Positions 42,889-51,272 are shown, counted from the first letter of the stretch. The stretch is 55,942 nt of DNA from an uncultured Prevotellaceae bacterium (GCA_900543815.1 UQST01000016.1:1-55942), one strand, 5' to 3'. The notes: generated by a model not told the origin, from the sequence alone. Made by a program: numbers and translations.

Positions 42889-43581
42889 TTACCAGTCGTC
42901 ATCGTTGTCCTCTGCCAATGCATTGCTGAGATAGTTGCACACGCGGTCTGTCACCATTTGCGAGTGGGCGTATGTCATCACCAAAGCCTTGCTGGATGCA
43001 CGCTTGTGCTCGTCCTTTTTGTATAGCGGATAACAGTATTCTATCTTCCACTGCTCGTGGTGTACTTCGGGCAGGATGGGCGGATTGTCCTTGTCCCCTC
43101 GGCGTCCCCCTTCCAGGCGGACTACATCCAGAAGCGGAACGGAATAAGTCACACGCACCCGTCCATCCTTGATTTCGCATGTGACAATGGGAGAGATGCT
43201 CACAAGATATTGGTTGACTACTCCGTCGTACTTGGCTATATTCTGCACATATCCCTGTGCCACAATCTTGCCTCGGGCAGTGTCCCTGAGGCGGATGGAA
43301 TAATGGGAAGAGACGCAGAATGTGGTGGAGAGCCAGTCATTGAGTATCATATAGAGCTCGTTCTTTGACTTCCCCGGCATCTGAACGATTTTCCGATAGG
43401 TGAGCGCTCCGTTGCCATCGATATTGAACTGCTTTTCCAGCCTCTTGGCCGTCTTTACCCACGAATCGCCATACTTCTTCTCGGCATATTTCTCCAAGTC
43501 CTGTGAAGTGACAAACTGTGCACTGGCACTCATTACTCCCACCAATAGCAGAAGTATAATACTGATAATCTTCTTAGTCAT
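42889..43581 (-). CDS. Exported DUF4468 (TBP-like fold) protein
   Basis: A 230-residue exported protein with a signal peptide (MTKKIISIILLLLVGVMSAS then AQ) and a DUF4468-type domain. Recognisable pieces are YRKIVQMPGKSKNELYMILN, WLSTTFCVSSHYSIRLRDTA, GKIVAQGYVQN and CEIKDGRVRVTYSVPLLDV. The domain has a TBP-like fold and no known biochemical activity. It is widespread in Bacteroidetes, usually periplasmic. It lies 24 bases upstream of uvrA in the same direction; no functional tie is obvious. Confidence 0.8.
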   Translation of the reverse strand: MTKKIISIILLLLVGVMSASAQFVTSQDLEKYAEKKYGDSWVKTAKRLEKQFNIDGNGALTYRKIVQMPGKSKNELYMILNDWLSTTFCVSSHYSIRLRDTARGKIVAQGYVQNIAKYDGVVNQYLVSISPIVTCEIKDGRVRVTYSVPLLDVVRLEGGRRGDKDNPPILPEVHHEQWKIEYCYPLYKKDEHKRASSKALVMTYAHSQMVTDRVCNYLSNALAEDNDDDW

Positions 43582-43735
43582 GGCTTTTCCTTGTTGTCAT
43601 TCTGATGTCTTCGGATGAAGGCAAACCATCCTGTCCCCAAATTCCCATCAGGCTGTGACGGATAGCTTTGGGGGCTGGTGTGCTTCTGTATTTCTCTCTT
43701 GTGGTGTAGCGGAAACCGCTTCGGGTGTGCAGCTT

Positions 43736-44128
43736 TTACTCTTCTCCCTCCTCATACACATGGAACATGCGCTCCATCATGTGCCATTTCTCGTCGCTCC
43801 GCTCGTCCTTGCCGCACTGCTGGAAGGTGCTCATGAAAGCTTCCCACTCGGCCTGTCGGGGACCTTGAGCCATCTTCTGCATGGCTTCATCCCAGTTGAG
43901 GTCCTCGGGACCGTCGCATATCATCACCAGTCGGGTGCCCAGGATGTAGATTTCCATATCGTAGAGTCCGCAATCGCGTATGCCTTGCAGAATCTCGGGC
44001 CATATCTGTCCCTGGCTGTGACGCTTTCTGTATTCGGCGATGAGGGCGGGATTGTCCCTCAGTTCCATTGTCTGCACCCACCGGCGTACCTTGCCGTTGT
44101 GGGGTTTCTGTACGTATCCGTCTTTCAT
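43736..44128 (-). CDS. L-rhamnose/L-fucose mutarotase family protein
   Basis: A 130-residue enzyme of the L-rhamnose mutarotase family (DUF718), which interconverts alpha and beta anomers of 6-deoxy sugars. Evidence: VQTMELRDNPALIAEYRKRH, GLYDMEIYILGTRLVMICDG and WEAFMSTFQQCGKDERSDEK with the late WHMMERMFH. Its start overlaps the stop of the FucP-type transporter gene by 4 bases, so the likely substrate is the sugar that transporter imports, probably L-fucose. In other Bacteroidetes, related proteins sit in fucose operons. The catabolic isomerase, kinase and aldolase genes are not in this window. Confidence 0.85.
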   Translation of the reverse strand: MKDGYVQKPHNGKVRRWVQTMELRDNPALIAEYRKRHSQGQIWPEILQGIRDCGLYDMEIYILGTRLVMICDGPEDLNWDEAMQKMAQGPRQAEWEAFMSTFQQCGKDERSDEKWHMMERMFHVYEEGEE

Positions 44129-45333
44129 CGGTTGCCTATGCTATAAACCATTATATATATGTAGCAGATCAGAGGCACTGTGAATGCCAGAGCCATGCTG
44201 CCAGTGTTGTCGGCTATTGCACCCATGATGACAGGCGCTATGGCACCTCCCACGATGGTCATGATGAGCAGTGAAGAAGCTGTCTTGGTGTGGCCGTTGC
44301 TGGAGCGCAAGGCCAGTGAGAAGATGGTGGGGAACATGATGCTTTCGGCCAGATACACCACCAGGAAGCTCGCCAGACCGATGTTGCCGCTACCGCGTAC
44401 CAGCAGGATGGTGGCCATCGAAGCCAGTGCCGCACAGCCCATGAGCATGTAACGAGGCTTGATGTACTCCATGAGCCAGCTGCCCGATACACGTCCGACC
44501 ACAAAGAGACCCATGCCGCCGAAGCCCAGCCAGCGTGATGCCTGTTCGGGTGATATGTCGGTGGTTTCGGTCATATAGTTGATGAAGAAACTGTTAACAC
44601 CCGTTTGTGCTGCCACGTAGAGGAACAGCGCCAGCATACCGGCCAGGAAAGCCAGGTTGCACAGTTTGCCCTGTGGCGCTTCGCAGGCTGCGGCTTTTGA
44701 CTCACCGGCTGTCTCTCCGCTGTCGGCATCCTTTATCTCAGGCAGGTTGCAACGGCTGAAAACCACCATCGTACACAGCACCACGATACCCACGATGGTG
44801 TAGGGGATGGCGATATTGCCGCCCGAAAAGAGCAGCGCACCTCCCACCAGCGGACCCACAATCCATCCCACTCCGTTGAGCGACTGTGCCAGGTTGATGC
44901 GGCGCTCGGCTGAGTCGGCCGGACCAAGCACAGTGGTGTAGGGGTTGGCACTCGTCTCCAGACAGGTCAGACCGCATCCGATGACGAAGAGAGAGAAGAC
45001 GTAAAAGGGAAACGACTCCATCATACTGCCCGGGATGAAGAGCAACGCGCCCACTCCATAGAGCAGAAGTCCGGTGAGCACTCCACGGCGGTAGCCCCAG
45101 CGACGTACGATGTAGCCTGCCGGCAGCGCCATGAGGAAGTATCCGCCATAGACTGCAGCCTGCACGAAAGCCGCCATCGTCTTGGATATGTTGAAGGACT
45201 GTTGGAAATGTGGGTTCAGTACCTCCAGGATGCTGTGGGCAAATCCCCACAGGAAGAACAGGGAGGCGATGAGCATGAAAGGCACCACATAATCGGCGCC
45301 GTTTACTTTGAATAGTGTGTTCTGCTGCTTCAT
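44125..45333 (-). CDS. fucP: FucP-type L-fucose:proton symporter (MFS)
   Basis: A 402-residue sugar-proton symporter of the major facilitator superfamily, with 12 predicted helices. The FHS/FucP signatures are visible: FFLWGFAHSILEVLNPHFQQ, GGYFLMALPAGYIVRRWGYR, GLTCLETSANPYTTVLGP and SLNGVGWIVGPLVGGALLF. Length is close to E. coli FucP (438). It is co-translated with the mutarotase gene, which suggests rapid equilibration of imported fucose anomers. Glucose/galactose transporters of the same FHS family are the main alternative, but the mutarotase partner favours a 6-deoxyhexose. Confidence 0.88.
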   Translation of the reverse strand: MKQQNTLFKVNGADYVVPFMLIASLFFLWGFAHSILEVLNPHFQQSFNISKTMAAFVQAAVYGGYFLMALPAGYIVRRWGYRRGVLTGLLLYGVGALLFIPGSMMESFPFYVFSLFVIGCGLTCLETSANPYTTVLGPADSAERRINLAQSLNGVGWIVGPLVGGALLFSGGNIAIPYTIVGIVVLCTMVVFSRCNLPEIKDADSGETAGESKAAACEAPQGKLCNLAFLAGMLALFLYVAAQTGVNSFFINYMTETTDISPEQASRWLGFGGMGLFVVGRVSGSWLMEYIKPRYMLMGCAALASMATILLVRGSGNIGLASFLVVYLAESIMFPTIFSLALRSSNGHTKTASSLLIMTIVGGAIAPVIMGAIADNTGSMALAFTVPLICYIYIMVYSIGNR

Positions 45334-45614
45334 TACTTGTCTTGTTGTCAGTCATTTGTGCCGCGCAGGCGGCATCTTTGCGAGCCTCCCGATGGTGGGT
45401 GGCCCTTAGCAACGTGTAAAGTACGTGCTTTTTCCCGACATGGACAACAATTCCGCCGCGAAAAAGCGATGCAGGCATCCGGCTGAAGCTCTCACCCAGG
45501 CAGGCCGGCGTGCAGAAGGAAGCCGCAGGCGACGGCTTTTGCACATAATGGCAATGCCGTTAAGAATCATTGAAAAAATATGCCTTTCCGCTTGGCTTTC
45601 GCCTTGGGAGTATG
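45334..45614. other. Intergenic region between fucP and the ThrE exporter
   Basis: This divergent intergenic region of about 280 bases contains no convincing coding frame and no tRNA. No -7 match was found for fucP. Confidence 0.4.
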
Positions 45615-45622
45615 TACCTTTG
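45615..45622 (+). promoter_or_regulatory. Putative -7 box of the ThrE exporter gene
   Basis: TACCTTTG matches TAnnTTTG, 61 bases upstream of the ATG at 45684. Confidence 0.65.
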
Positions 45623-45683
45623 CACCTCGAAACGGGTAGGGGCATCGCTCGAATACACTAAAGGCGTGTGAGAAAGCCCTTTA

Positions 45684-47129
45684 ATGCAATTGAACGGAAA
45701 CAACAAAAAGATGAACGAAGGAAACAATCAGCACTCAGAGATGAGTGTGAGAGAGGTGGCCGAAGACTTGAAGACGGCCCGCGAATTGAGGAAGACCCTG
45801 ATGCGCAGGCTCGATCTGCTGCTTCAGGCTGGCTGCTTGCTGATGGAAAGCGGTGCCGATACCAGCCGCGTGCTGAGGAATATGCGGCGCGTGGCAGTAT
45901 GGCTCGGCCTGGACGAGAACTATCTGCATATCGTGGTCAACTACGAGGTGTTGCAGGTCAATTACAGCGACGCTGCCCATTCGTTCACCAAGTTCCGCAG
46001 TTGTCTGCACCATGCCATCAACCTTGCAGCCATCTCCGAAGTGAGCCGCCTCACGTGGAGAGCCATCAGCAAGGACTATTCGCTCGACCAGTTTGAGCAT
46101 GATCTGCACGACATCCGCAATCGTGCACGCAACTATACACCCTGGATGGTGGCCATCGGAGGCGGACTGGCCTGCGGAGGCTTCTGTATTCAGTTCGGTT
46201 GTGATTGGATGGCCTTCCTGCTGTGCTCCATTGCAGCTATCCTGGCTCTGCGGCTCAGACAGGTGCTCGTGGCAGGTGGTGCCAACGGTAGCATAGCCAT
46301 TGGTTGTGCCGCCTTTGTGGGTACGTTGCTCGCCTGGCTGAGCACCTTCACGGGACTGAGCGACACTCCCTGGCATCCGCTGCTGGCCTGTGCGCTGTTT
46401 ATCGTGCCTGGTGTGCCGCTCATTAACTTTGTGAGCGATATGATAGACGGCTATGTCGATACCGGTGTGATACGTGCTCTGCACACCCTCATCATGATTC
46501 TTGCCATGTCGTTCGGCATTGCACTGGCCATACGGGTGTGTGGCATCGACAACTTTGTGCGCACGCTCTCCCTCACGCCCCATCATGAATACTGGGAATA
46601 TGCCGTAGCCGCTGCCGTTTCAGCCGTAGGCTTCAGCATGATATTCAATGTGCAGAAGCGCCTCTTGCCCGTTGTGGCAGTGGGAGGTGTGCTGGCTGTG
46701 TGTACCCGCAACTTCGTCAATCTGGGTGCCAGCAGCGGCAACGTCGGACTCGACATGGGCCTGGTGATGGGCTCTCTGGCTGGTTCGTCGCTGGTGAGTA
46801 TCATTGCCATCCAAGCCCGCCACTGGTTCCACACCCCTCATCAGTGTATCACCATCCCCAGCGTAATCCCCATGATTCCCGGAGTACTCATGTATCGTGC
46901 TCTGTTTGCCTTCATTGACATGCACGGCGTAGTGGGCGAGGTGACAGTAGCCATGAACAATGCCATTCAGGCTTCGCTCGTCATCCTGTGCATCGCACTC
47001 GGTGTGGCTATCCCCAATATCTTCGTGCGCCGTCTCAATGAAACCCGTCGCCAGCGCAAGATGCGTGAGGCTCTGATAGAGCGCAGGCGCAAGAGCGGCG
47101 ACATGGCAGACCTCTCGGTGCTCTCGTAG
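45684..47129 (+). CDS. ThrE-type threonine/serine exporter (fused two-domain form)
   Basis: A 481-residue inner-membrane exporter. Residues of about 35-160 are the ThrE-type cytoplasmic and first membrane segments (LDLLLQAGCLLMESGADTSR, NYLHIVVNYEVLQVNYSDA). They are followed by two sets of about five helices separated by PLINFVSDMIDGYVDTGVIR; the later half contains PSVIPMIPGVLMYRALFAFI and is the DUF3815-like domain. In many bacteria these halves are separate genes; here they are fused. Either ATG (45684, or MNEGNN at 45711) could start the protein. It is expected to relieve intracellular Thr/Ser excess. The C-terminal arm is very basic (RRLNETRRQRKMREAL). Confidence 0.88.
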   Translation: MQLNGNNKKMNEGNNQHSEMSVREVAEDLKTARELRKTLMRRLDLLLQAGCLLMESGADTSRVLRNMRRVAVWLGLDENYLHIVVNYEVLQVNYSDAAHSFTKFRSCLHHAINLAAISEVSRLTWRAISKDYSLDQFEHDLHDIRNRARNYTPWMVAIGGGLACGGFCIQFGCDWMAFLLCSIAAILALRLRQVLVAGGANGSIAIGCAAFVGTLLAWLSTFTGLSDTPWHPLLACALFIVPGVPLINFVSDMIDGYVDTGVIRALHTLIMILAMSFGIALAIRVCGIDNFVRTLSLTPHHEYWEYAVAAAVSAVGFSMIFNVQKRLLPVVAVGGVLAVCTRNFVNLGASSGNVGLDMGLVMGSLAGSSLVSIIAIQARHWFHTPHQCITIPSVIPMIPGVLMYRALFAFIDMHGVVGEVTVAMNNAIQASLVILCIALGVAIPNIFVRRLNETRRQRKMREALIERRRKSGDMADLSVLS

Positions 47130-47311
47130 AGCAGGAAGGAAGAGGAGATTTGTCAGTTGGAGGTTAGGGGGTAGAGCTGCTGGCGAGAGAGCCGGATATG
47201 CAGAAAACACAGAGAAAAAGTTCTGTCTCCTAACCTTTAATCACAGAAAAACGGTCAGTCCTAACCGCTGGCCCCAACACCTAAATCCGTACACCATTCA
47301 ATTCAACCTAT

Positions 47312-48130
47312 ATGAAAAGAGTTACCATTGCCTGCTTGCTGCTCATGATGATGGCGCAGGCTGTGAGCGCACAACTGGCTCACAACAAGTATCACAAGCC
47401 CATCCGCGTGGAGAAGCGGTGGCAGAAGTTCAATCCCGGTGAAGTCACCTTCCGCGATGAGAGTCCGCTCAGCGAAGGGTCAGGCATCTATCATCGCATC
47501 ATCACCAATCCCATTTCTTATATCCAGGAGAATGCCCGGCGCGTGCTTCAGACTCTCTACTGGAGTCCCAGCGACCCCAATCTGCCCAAGCTCCAGCGCA
47601 TCATCTACACGCTGAAGGACTATGACGGCGTGAGCGAGAAGTATGGAAGCGGCGACCATGTGGGCATACGCTACAGCACACGCTGGATAGAGCGCAGTTT
47701 TGCCGGAGGTGACACCATGAGGCTCGATTATGAGACCCGTGGGGTGCTCTATCACGAGCTCACCCATGCCTATCAGCTGGAGCCCAAGAACTGCGGTTCG
47801 TATGGCGATGGGGGAGAGTTCTGGTGCTTCATCGAGGGGATGGCCGATGCCGTGCGACTGGCTTGCGGCTGCTTCGAACAAGACTTCCAGAGCAAAGACC
47901 GCCCCAAGGCCGACACCTGGCGAAAGGGCTATCGTGTGGCAGGTTACTTCCTGTGGTGGATTCAGCAGACGAAGGACAAGGACTTCCTGCGCAAGTTCAA
48001 CCGCTCGGCAGCCGAACTGGACACCTGGTCGTGGGATGCTGCCATGAAGCATGTGCTGGGCAACAAGCCCGAGAATGGCGTGGAGGCCTTGTGGCAGGAA
48101 TACCAAAGGGCCATTGGCGACGTGAAGTGA
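47312..48130 (+). CDS. Basic secretory protein family metallopeptidase-like protein
   Basis: A 272-residue exported protein of the basic secretory protein (BSP) family. The signal peptide is MKRVTIACLLLMMMAQAVSA. A zinc-peptidase motif HELTH (His148, Glu149, His152) lies in GVLYHELTHAYQLEPKN, followed by the family-typical FWCFIEGMADAVRLACG with a third metal ligand candidate. Late conserved pieces are YFLWWIQQTKDKDFLRKFN and WQEYQ. Bacterial members are presumed secreted or periplasmic proteases; substrates are unknown. The family is best known from plants. Confidence 0.85.
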   Translation: MKRVTIACLLLMMMAQAVSAQLAHNKYHKPIRVEKRWQKFNPGEVTFRDESPLSEGSGIYHRIITNPISYIQENARRVLQTLYWSPSDPNLPKLQRIIYTLKDYDGVSEKYGSGDHVGIRYSTRWIERSFAGGDTMRLDYETRGVLYHELTHAYQLEPKNCGSYGDGGEFWCFIEGMADAVRLACGCFEQDFQSKDRPKADTWRKGYRVAGYFLWWIQQTKDKDFLRKFNRSAAELDTWSWDAAMKHVLGNKPENGVEALWQEYQRAIGDVK

Positions 48131-48204
48131 TATTGCCACAACAGCGAACAGGAAAGCGGCTTGCAGGAAGATAGAGAGGGGAAATGTGATGCGGTGCGAT
48201 GGCG

Positions 48205-48270
48205 GATGCAGCGTGCTGCACAAGGCATCGGAGTGCGGTGCTCAGGCCGATGCAGCGTGCTGCGATAATT
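48205..48270 (+). repeat. 22-bp tandem repeat array, locus 3 of 3
   Basis: Three 22-bp units (48205, 48227 and 48249). The outer two contain GATGCAGCGTGCTGC and the middle one is degenerate. The unit matches the rotated 22-mer at locus 1 (GATGCACCGTGCTGCGAAG) and the GCAGCGCGCTGC core of locus 2. Confidence 0.75.
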
Positions 48271-48279
48271 GCCACAGGA

Positions 48280-48328
48280 AAGCGCCCTTTCTGTACCACC
48301 ATTTTGTGATGGCGCAGAAAGGGCGCTT
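48280..48328. terminator. Strong hairpin between convergent genes
   Basis: AAGCGCCCTTTCTG (48280-48293) pairs perfectly with 48315-48328 (14 bp). It lies between the convergent BSP-peptidase and phosphatase genes and probably terminates one or both. Confidence 0.75.
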
Positions 48329-48422
48329 GTTGTCGGGCTGCAGGCGTGCTGGCTGGGCTGTTTCACGGTTTTCCCTTGCCCGCTTTGGGATGATGATGGG
48401 GCAGGAGAGATGGTGTGCCCGG

Positions 48423-49322
48423 TTATTTGAAGGCACTATAGATGGGAAGACCACGCCAGGCCTGGGGACGCTTCAGACCAAAGACCTCGGCGATGGTGGC
48501 AGCCACATCGAACTGCATCATCACGTCGGTAATCTCATATCCCTGCTTGATGCCCTTGCCGCAGATGATAAAGGGAGTCTCCATCTCGAGGAGCGTCTTG
48601 CCACCATGCCCGTTTCCCTTGCCTCCGTGGTCGGATGTGATGATGAAGACGGTGTGGTCATGGATGCCGGCATCCTTGGTCGCCTGCACGATACGGCCCA
48701 CAAAGCGGTCGGCTTCGGCAATGGCTTCATAGTAGGCAGGAGTATCGTGGCCGTTCTTGTGACCCACATGGTCGATGCCGTCAAAGCAGAAGGCAGCCAG
48801 ATGAGGGCGCTTCTCCTTGATGTATTCCTCTGCCCACTGGCACAGCATATCGGGGTTCTGCTGGTAGTCGGGCACTACAGCCACCCGGCTGATGGCCAGT
48901 GAATCCACCAGATACTTGATGCCGTCCCATTCCATCATGCAGGCTGTCTCGGCCTCGGGATGCTGTTCGCGCAGAATGGAATAGATGGTGGGGAAGATAC
49001 CGTGACTGTTGAGCGCAGCCGATGGAATCTCGGGTGTGCGTGAGCCCCATTGCGTATAGCCGTGCTGTTCGGTGCAGGCTCCATTGAACATCGATGCCCA
49101 GTTGATGGCCGAGCTGGACTCCAGCACGCTGCGTTTCTTGAGCGTCCATGCGCCATTGTCCATCATTTGCCTGATGTTGGGGATGTCGTGCGCTTTGGGT
49201 ACGCTGTAGGCTCCCCAGCCGTCGAGACCGATGAGGATGACGTGCTTGTTCTTGATGGATTTGGCCCAAGAGCCGCCACAGGCAGCCAGCAAGAGGGCGA
49301 GTGTGAGGAACAGATGCTTCAT
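48423..49322 (-). CDS. Exported alkaline-phosphatase-superfamily phosphodiesterase
   Basis: A 299-residue exported enzyme of the nucleotide pyrophosphatase/phosphodiesterase branch of the alkaline phosphatase superfamily. The N-terminus MKHLFLTLALLLAACGGSWA is a signal with a possible lipobox Cys. Metal and nucleophile motifs are ILIGLDGWGAYSVPKA (Asp), SSAINWASMFNG (Ser/Asn region), FDGIDHVGHKNGHD (Asp/His) and IITSDHGGKGNGHGG (Asp-His). The start is set at the ATG at 49322; the frame is open a further 60 codons upstream, but that stretch overlaps the metY promoter and lacks signal character. The substrate is not evident. Confidence 0.88.
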   Translation of the reverse strand: MKHLFLTLALLLAACGGSWAKSIKNKHVILIGLDGWGAYSVPKAHDIPNIRQMMDNGAWTLKKRSVLESSSAINWASMFNGACTEQHGYTQWGSRTPEIPSAALNSHGIFPTIYSILREQHPEAETACMMEWDGIKYLVDSLAISRVAVVPDYQQNPDMLCQWAEEYIKEKRPHLAAFCFDGIDHVGHKNGHDTPAYYEAIAEADRFVGRIVQATKDAGIHDHTVFIITSDHGGKGNGHGGKTLLEMETPFIICGKGIKQGYEITDVMMQFDVAATIAEVFGLKRPQAWRGLPIYSAFK

Positions 49323-49372
49323 GTTGTGGGTCGTTAATAGTTGTTCTTGTATAAAGTTGTCATTCTTTATGG

Positions 49373-49380
49373 CAAATTTA
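49373..49380 (-). promoter_or_regulatory. Putative -7 box of the phosphodiesterase gene
   Basis: On the minus strand this reads TAAATTTG, matching TAnnTTTG, 50 bases upstream of the ATG. A GTTG about 20 bases further upstream approximates the -33 box. Confidence 0.55.
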
Positions 49381-49478
49381 GTGATATAATTGCGTGCAGA
49401 CAACAGTTTTCGCCTCTTTTCTTGCCGTTCTGCTCGATAAGAGTCATCCTTTGTGTATCCATGAGGCAATTTTTTCCG

Positions 49479-49486
49479 TACCTTTG
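49479..49486 (+). promoter_or_regulatory. Putative -7 box of metY
   Basis: TACCTTTG matches TAnnTTTG. It implies a leader of about 88 bases containing a short GCCC/GGGC hairpin near 49527-49541. No known SAM or other riboswitch consensus was recognised in it. Confidence 0.6.
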
Positions 49487-49580
49487 TGCGCCGCCGATGC
49501 ACAGCACCAGCATAAATGCAATGATGCGCGCCCGACGGGCTAAGTATAAAACAGACGCATTATTCGAATCAAGAAGTAAA

Positions 49581-50864
49581 ATGAAGAAGAATCTCAAGAC
49601 AGCCACTCTGTGCGTGCAGGGAGGCTACGAGCCCAAGAATGGTGAGCCTATAGAGCTGCCCATCATACAGAGCACCACTTTCAAGTATGACTCATCCGAC
49701 GAGATGGCCATGCTGTTTGACCTGAAGAAGGAGGGCTACTTCTACACCCGCCTGCAGAACCCCACCAATGATGCCGTGGCCAAGAAAATAGCCCAGCTCG
49801 AGGGTGGAGTGGGTGCCGTGCTCACCTGCAGCGGCCAGGCTGCCAACTTCTATGCTCTCTTCAATATCTGTGAGGCGGGCAGCCACATCGTGGCAAGCAA
49901 TGAGATTTACGGTGGCACCTTCAATCTGCTGGGCGTTACCATGAAGAAGTTGGGCATCGACTGCACCTTTGTTTCGCCTGATGCCAGTGACGAGGAGATA
50001 AAGGCGGCTTTCCGTCCCAACACACGTGCACTCTTCGGCGAGACCATCAGCAATCCCGGTTGTGCCGTTCTCGATATTGAGCGCTTCGCCCGTATAGCCC
50101 ACAGCATGGGAGTTCCCCTGGTGGTAGATAACACGTTTGCCACACCTGTCAACTGCCGCCCGTTTGAGTGGGGAGCCGACATAGTGACACACAGTACCAC
50201 GAAGTATATGGACGGAACAGCCTCACAAGTGGGTGGCGCAGTGGTGGATAGCGGCAAGTTTGACTGGATGGCCCATGCCGACAAGTTCCCTGGTCTGTGT
50301 ACTCCCGACGAGAGCTATCACGGACTCACCTATGTGAAGGCTTTCGGCCAGATGGGTTATTGCACCAAGCTGGTGGCACAACTCATGCGTGATTTGGGTT
50401 CCATCCCCGCTCCCATGAACTCTTTCATCCTCAATCTGGGCCTTCAGACTCTGCATCTGCGCATGGCTCAGCATTGCAGCAACGCCCAGCGGGTGGCTGA
50501 GTTTCTGCAGCAGGACAGTCGGGTGGCCTGGGTACACTATAGCGGACTGCCCGGTGACAAGTTCCACGCTCTGGCCGAGAAGTATCTGCCCAATGGCTCA
50601 TGCGGTGTGATAGCCTTCGGTCTGAAGGGTGACAGAGAGACTGCCGTGCGCTTTATGGATTCGCTCGACATGATAAACATCGTCACCCACGTGGCCGATG
50701 CCCGCACCTGCGTGCTTCATCCGGCCAGCCATACCCACCGCCAGTTGAGTGACGAGCAGTTGCGTGAGGCTGGTGTGGCTCCCGACCTCATCCGCCTCTC
50801 GGTGGGTATCGAGGATGTGGAGGATATCCTCGATGATATCCGCCAGGCTCTGGACAAGATTTGA
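49581..50864 (+). CDS. metY: O-acetylhomoserine aminocarboxypropyltransferase / sulfhydrylase
   Basis: A 427-residue PLP enzyme of the Cys/Met metabolism family that makes homocysteine from O-acetylhomoserine and sulfide. Evidence: LPIIQSTTFKYDSSDEM, YTRLQNPTNDAVAKKIAQLE, SNEIYGGTFNLLG, VPLVVDNTFATPVNCRP and the PLP lysine K208 in HSTTKYMDG, then PGLCTPDESYHGL. Length and the late RLSVGIEDVEDILDDI match MetY. The ATG at 49581 begins the conserved KKNLKTATLCVQGGY; further in-frame codons upstream run through the promoter and are not part of the protein. It has its own promoter. Confidence 0.95.
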   Translation: MKKNLKTATLCVQGGYEPKNGEPIELPIIQSTTFKYDSSDEMAMLFDLKKEGYFYTRLQNPTNDAVAKKIAQLEGGVGAVLTCSGQAANFYALFNICEAGSHIVASNEIYGGTFNLLGVTMKKLGIDCTFVSPDASDEEIKAAFRPNTRALFGETISNPGCAVLDIERFARIAHSMGVPLVVDNTFATPVNCRPFEWGADIVTHSTTKYMDGTASQVGGAVVDSGKFDWMAHADKFPGLCTPDESYHGLTYVKAFGQMGYCTKLVAQLMRDLGSIPAPMNSFILNLGLQTLHLRMAQHCSNAQRVAEFLQQDSRVAWVHYSGLPGDKFHALAEKYLPNGSCGVIAFGLKGDRETAVRFMDSLDMINIVTHVADARTCVLHPASHTHRQLSDEQLREAGVAPDLIRLSVGIEDVEDILDDIRQALDKI

Positions 50865-50915
50865 CCTCATCCACACAGCGCACTCTCGCGCGTATATATA
50901 ATAAGGTAAGGAGAA

Positions 50916-51128
50916 ATGGAAAAGGAACTGATAGAGGTGGCCATACGGGCACTCACGGCAGAGATAGAGCAGAATCCCCAGGATGCACACCTGCTCAAGG
51001 AGCGCGGACGACTGCACATGATGGCTGGCGAAAAAGACCTGGCTATGCGCGATCTGATGGCTGCTGCGGCTATCGATCCGCACCTGTTGGATGACATGAA
51101 CGGACATTTTCATGCAGAAAGGCAATAA
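50916..51128 (+). CDS. Small TPR-like helical protein
   Basis: A 70-residue helical protein, MEKELIEVAIRALTAEIEQN..., with one tetratricopeptide-like pair (AHLLKERGRLHMMAGEKDLA, then MRDLMAAAAIDP). It has a good AAGGAGAAATG start context. It follows metY by 51 bases and ends just before a terminator-like hairpin at the promoter of the aromatic operon. It probably binds another protein; the partner is unknown. Confidence 0.7.
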   Translation: MEKELIEVAIRALTAEIEQNPQDAHLLKERGRLHMMAGEKDLAMRDLMAAAAIDPHLLDDMNGHFHAERQ

Positions 51129-51133
51129 AAAAG

Positions 51134-51165
51134 GCTATTTCGTTTGCAGTATGCAAGGAAATAGC
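51134..51165. promoter_or_regulatory. Hairpin / palindrome overlapping the aromatic-operon -33 box
   Basis: GCTATTTC (51134-51141) and GAAATAGC (51158-51165) pair perfectly, and an inner TTGC/GCAA pair extends the structure. It spans the -33 TTTG and abuts the -7 box. It may end the upstream small-protein transcript or serve as an operator. Confidence 0.45.
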
Positions 51166-51173
51166 TAACTTTG
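51143..51173 (+). promoter_or_regulatory. Consensus Bacteroidetes promoter of the Phe/Tyr operon
   Basis: TTTG (51143-51146), 19 bases, then TAACTTTG (51166-51173) is a perfect TTTG-N19-TAnnTTTG promoter. Transcription should start at about 51180, 27 bases before the leader-peptide ATG. Confidence 0.85.
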
Positions 51174-51206
51174 CCGTGCAATTGAAAGCAAACAAAGAGT
51201 GAACGC

Positions 51207-51272
51207 ATGACACAGACAGGCAAGTTTTATTACGGATTCTACTTTTACTTTTACTTTAGCAAGCTGAAGTGA
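51207..51272 (+). CDS. Phe/Tyr-rich leader peptide of the aromatic operon (attenuation)
   Basis: A 21-residue open frame, MTQTGK followed by FYYGFYFYFYF and SKLK, ending in TGA. Codons 7-17 (51225-51257) are 5 Phe, 5 Tyr and 1 Gly. It lies between a consensus promoter and a terminator, ahead of the Phe/Tyr biosynthetic genes. This is the arrangement of amino-acid attenuation leaders such as pheA, trp and his in enterobacteria. When Phe- or Tyr-tRNA runs low, the ribosome should stall in the run and let the antiterminator form. When supply is ample it reaches the stop at 51270-51272 and covers the antiterminator strand at 51274-51284. Confidence 0.85.
   Translation: MTQTGKFYYGFYFYFYFSKLK

Noticed and set aside
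49323..49580. N-terminal extensions of metY (from 49341) and of the phosphodiesterase (to 49502)
   Set aside because: Both open frames cross the divergent promoter region and add non-conserved sequence; the internal ATGs at 49581 and 49322 match conserved starts.
49487..49580. Riboswitch in the metY leader
   Set aside because: Only a short GCCC/GGGC hairpin is visible and I cannot match any SAM-riboswitch consensus, so it is not called.
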